Source: Candidatus Melainabacteria bacterium (GTDB taxonomy: Bacteria; Cyanobacteriota; Vampirovibrionia; Obscuribacterales; Obscuribacteraceae). From it: 5,969 nt of DNA. Both the position numbers and the translations under genes were made by a program. The notes below the pieces were generated by a model. It saw only the letters and a program-made list of their open reading frames with translations, did no database searches and was not told the DNA's origin. How positions within the stretch are numbered: the stretch's first letter is position 1; every line of letters starts with the position of its first letter. The stretch is from assembly GCA_003175915.1 (NCBI GenBank), contig PSRH01000106.1, forward strand, positions 1 to 5,969. Reading direction: 5' to 3'. Of the stretch, positions 4,399-5,969 are shown piece by piece.

Positions 4399-5940
4399 AT
4401 GAATCGGAATTTCATCGGTGCTGTTCTAATTCTGCTCATTGGTATGGCCTGCATCGGGGCCTACAAGATGGTCAGCGACAAAATGCTGGAGAATAGCCAG
4501 ATAGAAAACAGCGACGCCAAGTCGCGCCTCACTATTCATATGGGTGGAGACGGCTACCTGGGTTATTTCTTTATCAATTCACCTGAAATGAAAAGGCAAT
4601 TGGCTAAAAGGGGAATCACACTCGATTTCACCAATGACGGTGGTGCCTATGCCGACAGATTGGAAAAATTTTCAAAAGGTGGTTATCAGGCGATCATCCT
4701 ACCGATCAACAGCTACATCGAACATGGTGCTAAATACAAATACCCCGGTGTGATCCTGGCATCGATTGCTGAATCTAAAGGAGCTGACGCGATTGTCGGC
4801 TTCGCCGATAAATTGAAAACTGGAAGAATAGGCGACCTCAATGATGCCTCGCTAAAAATCGTCTACACCGCCCAAAGTCCATCGAGCTTTCTGCTCGATT
4901 TAACGATTGTAGATTTTGACTTATTTAATCTGAGCAACTCTGACGACTGGCGCCAGGAAGTCGGGGGCTCAACCGAAGCATACAAAATGGCCAAGAGCAG
5001 GAATGGCGACATCTTCGTCATGTGGGAGCCCGACGTCTCGCGGGCCTTGCGCGATGTGCCCGGTCTGAAGCTCGTCTGGGGATCGGACGGATTCAGTGGG
5101 TATATCGTAGATGTTTTTGTTTTTCGCCGTGATTTTGTCAACCAGCACCATGACGATTTAGTCAAATTTTTCGAAGCGTATTTTTCTACGATGAGAAGTT
5201 ATGCTGCCGATCACCCGCGCCTTATCGACGACATGAAAATTGCTAGCGGCCTTAAAACTGATGAGATAGAACGGATACTCAAGAAAATCGACTGGTATGA
5301 CTTTCAAGGGAACATCAGTCGCCAGTTCGGGCTGAAGTCGGTTGCCGGCAGCGATGCAGTCGAAGGTGTAGTCAACTCAATCATCGCCTGCACGAATGTT
5401 CTGGTAAAAATCGGCAAGTTTCAAAAGGACCCCCTGGGTGATCCTTACAAAATCATCAACTCTTCCGTTCTACAGTCCTTGCAAAATCGATTGCCAACAG
5501 AGATTGGTCATTCCGGAGGGAAAAGGGAGTTTTCAAGATTGACGGATGCTGAGTGGAGAAATTTGAAGGAGCTTGGCATCATGCGAGTAGAACCGATAAC
5601 TTTCCGCCAGGGATCGGAGCTACTAAGCAGTGAAGGAGAGGAGCAGGTTGATAAAATTGCCGAAATGCTGATCAATAACTACCCTGATACACGCGTAGTC
5701 GTAAGAGGACATACTGGTCGCGGTAACGACGAGCAGGAATGTCTCAAGTTGTCGCAGCAGCGTGCCGAGGCTGTGGTGCAGAGACTAATTGCCGTACACG
5801 GCATATCGCCCAATAGGCTAAAGGCGCAAGGCAAGGGTATGTCACAACCACCGGAGCACCGGCCAGGTGAAAATGAACGCGCATACATGTACCGCATGCC
5901 AAGAGTTGAGTTTGTTTTATATCTGGACAACAGCTTTTAA
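4399..5940 (+). CDS. Membrane-anchored substrate-binding/OmpA-like fusion protein
   Basis: The 513-residue protein starts with R3 and a hydrophobic segment (about 5-21) that lacks a good cleavage site or lipobox, so it is probably an uncleaved inner-membrane anchor. Residues about 43-345 look like a type II periplasmic binding domain of the NMT1/SsuA/TauA kind: I-H-M-G-G-D-G (46-52), Y-Q-A-I-I-L-P (96-102), F-V-M-W-E-P-D (206-212) and V-D-V-F-V-F-R-R-D-F (237-246). Residues about 399-508 form an OmpA-like domain with R-G-H-T-G (436-440), L-S-x-x-R-A (451-456) and P-R-V-E-F (501-505). The usual Asp of GHTD is replaced by G440. The overall order matches the first operon gene, so the two are probably paralogues, but anchoring differs and the OmpA insert is absent here. 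Topology (one N-terminal helix, C-terminal wall-binding domain) recalls MotB-type proteins. Start supported by the site at 4381-4390. Ligand unknown. Confidence 0.9.
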   Translation: MNRNFIGAVLILLIGMACIGAYKMVSDKMLENSQIENSDAKSRLTIHMGGDGYLGYFFINSPEMKRQLAKRGITLDFTNDGGAYADRLEKFSKGGYQAIILPINSYIEHGAKYKYPGVILASIAESKGADAIVGFADKLKTGRIGDLNDASLKIVYTAQSPSSFLLDLTIVDFDLFNLSNSDDWRQEVGGSTEAYKMAKSRNGDIFVMWEPDVSRALRDVPGLKLVWGSDGFSGYIVDVFVFRRDFVNQHHDDLVKFFEAYFSTMRSYAADHPRLIDDMKIASGLKTDEIERILKKIDWYDFQGNISRQFGLKSVAGSDAVEGVVNSIIACTNVLVKIGKFQKDPLGDPYKIINSSVLQSLQNRLPTEIGHSGGKREFSRLTDAEWRNLKELGIMRVEPITFRQGSELLSSEGEEQVDKIAEMLINNYPDTRVVVRGHTGRGNDEQECLKLSQQRAEAVVQRLIAVHGISPNRLKAQGKGMSQPPEHRPGENERAYMYRMPRVEFVLYLDNSF

Positions 5941-5956
5941 AACGAGCGAGAGGTTG

Positions 5957-5969
5957 ATGGCGGACAACA
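5957..5969 (+). CDS. Start of a further operon gene (partial)
   Basis: ATG at 5957 opens a frame reading M-A-D-N before the window ends. It lies 16 nt after the stop of the previous gene, and GAGAGG (5948-5953) precedes it, though only 3 nt away, which is short. The true start could lie beyond the edge. Four residues give no function. From memory, operons with binding-protein/OmpA fusions and VWA proteins often include a TelA-type toxic-anion-resistance gene; that is a guess about what follows. Confidence 0.4.

Noticed and set aside
4399..4461. Lipoprotein signal in the second fusion because of C18
   Set aside because: The residues before C18 (G-M-A) do not fit a lipobox and the hydrophobic stretch continues past it; an uncleaved membrane anchor is a better reading.
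1..5969. Mobile element, prophage, CRISPR array or toxin-antitoxin locus
   Set aside because: No transposase, integrase or phage-type protein, no regularly spaced repeats, and no flanking inverted or target-site repeats were seen.

Overview
The window reads as chromosomal DNA of a diderm (Gram-negative-type) bacterium. Three proteins carry a signal peptide, a lipobox or a membrane anchor, and two end in OmpA-like peptidoglycan-binding domains. Base composition looks close to 50% GC by eye (not computed). No phage, transposon, CRISPR, tRNA or rRNA sequence is visible. The taxon cannot be fixed from the sequence; a non-photosynthetic cyanobacterial relative (Obscuribacter/Vampirovibrio type) is only an impression.

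Left third, minus strand (1-1242): a secreted protein resembling the DUF4424 family (391-1242) lies upstream of a 96-residue three-helix membrane protein (43-333). They are codirectional, with a 57-nt gap and no terminator between them. A purine-rich stretch at the window edge (1-9) may be the ribosome binding site of a third gene beyond the edge.

Middle (1243-1772): a 530-nt divergent intergenic region with no convincing gene. It holds several short inverted repeats, including overlapping and partly mutually exclusive stems at 1616-1697, and an 8-bp direct repeat. It should carry the promoters of both flanking transcription units.

Right two thirds, plus strand (1773-5940 and beyond): a tight operon of three envelope proteins. 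The first is an exported protein with a periplasmic substrate-binding domain (NMT1/SsuA/TauA-like, type II fold) fused to a C-terminal OmpA-like domain. The second is a lipoprotein with a Ser/Thr-rich tether and a von Willebrand A domain with a complete MIDAS metal site. The third is another substrate-binding/OmpA fusion, held by an N-terminal membrane segment. A further gene appears to start at 5957, 16 nt after the last stop. The window contains no permease or ATPase to form an ABC transporter. The most interesting reading is therefore a ligand-sensing or scaffolding complex in the periplasm, anchored to both membrane and cell wall, with the VWA protein as a metal-dependent adhesion partner. 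That function is inference; the domain architectures are visible in the sequence.
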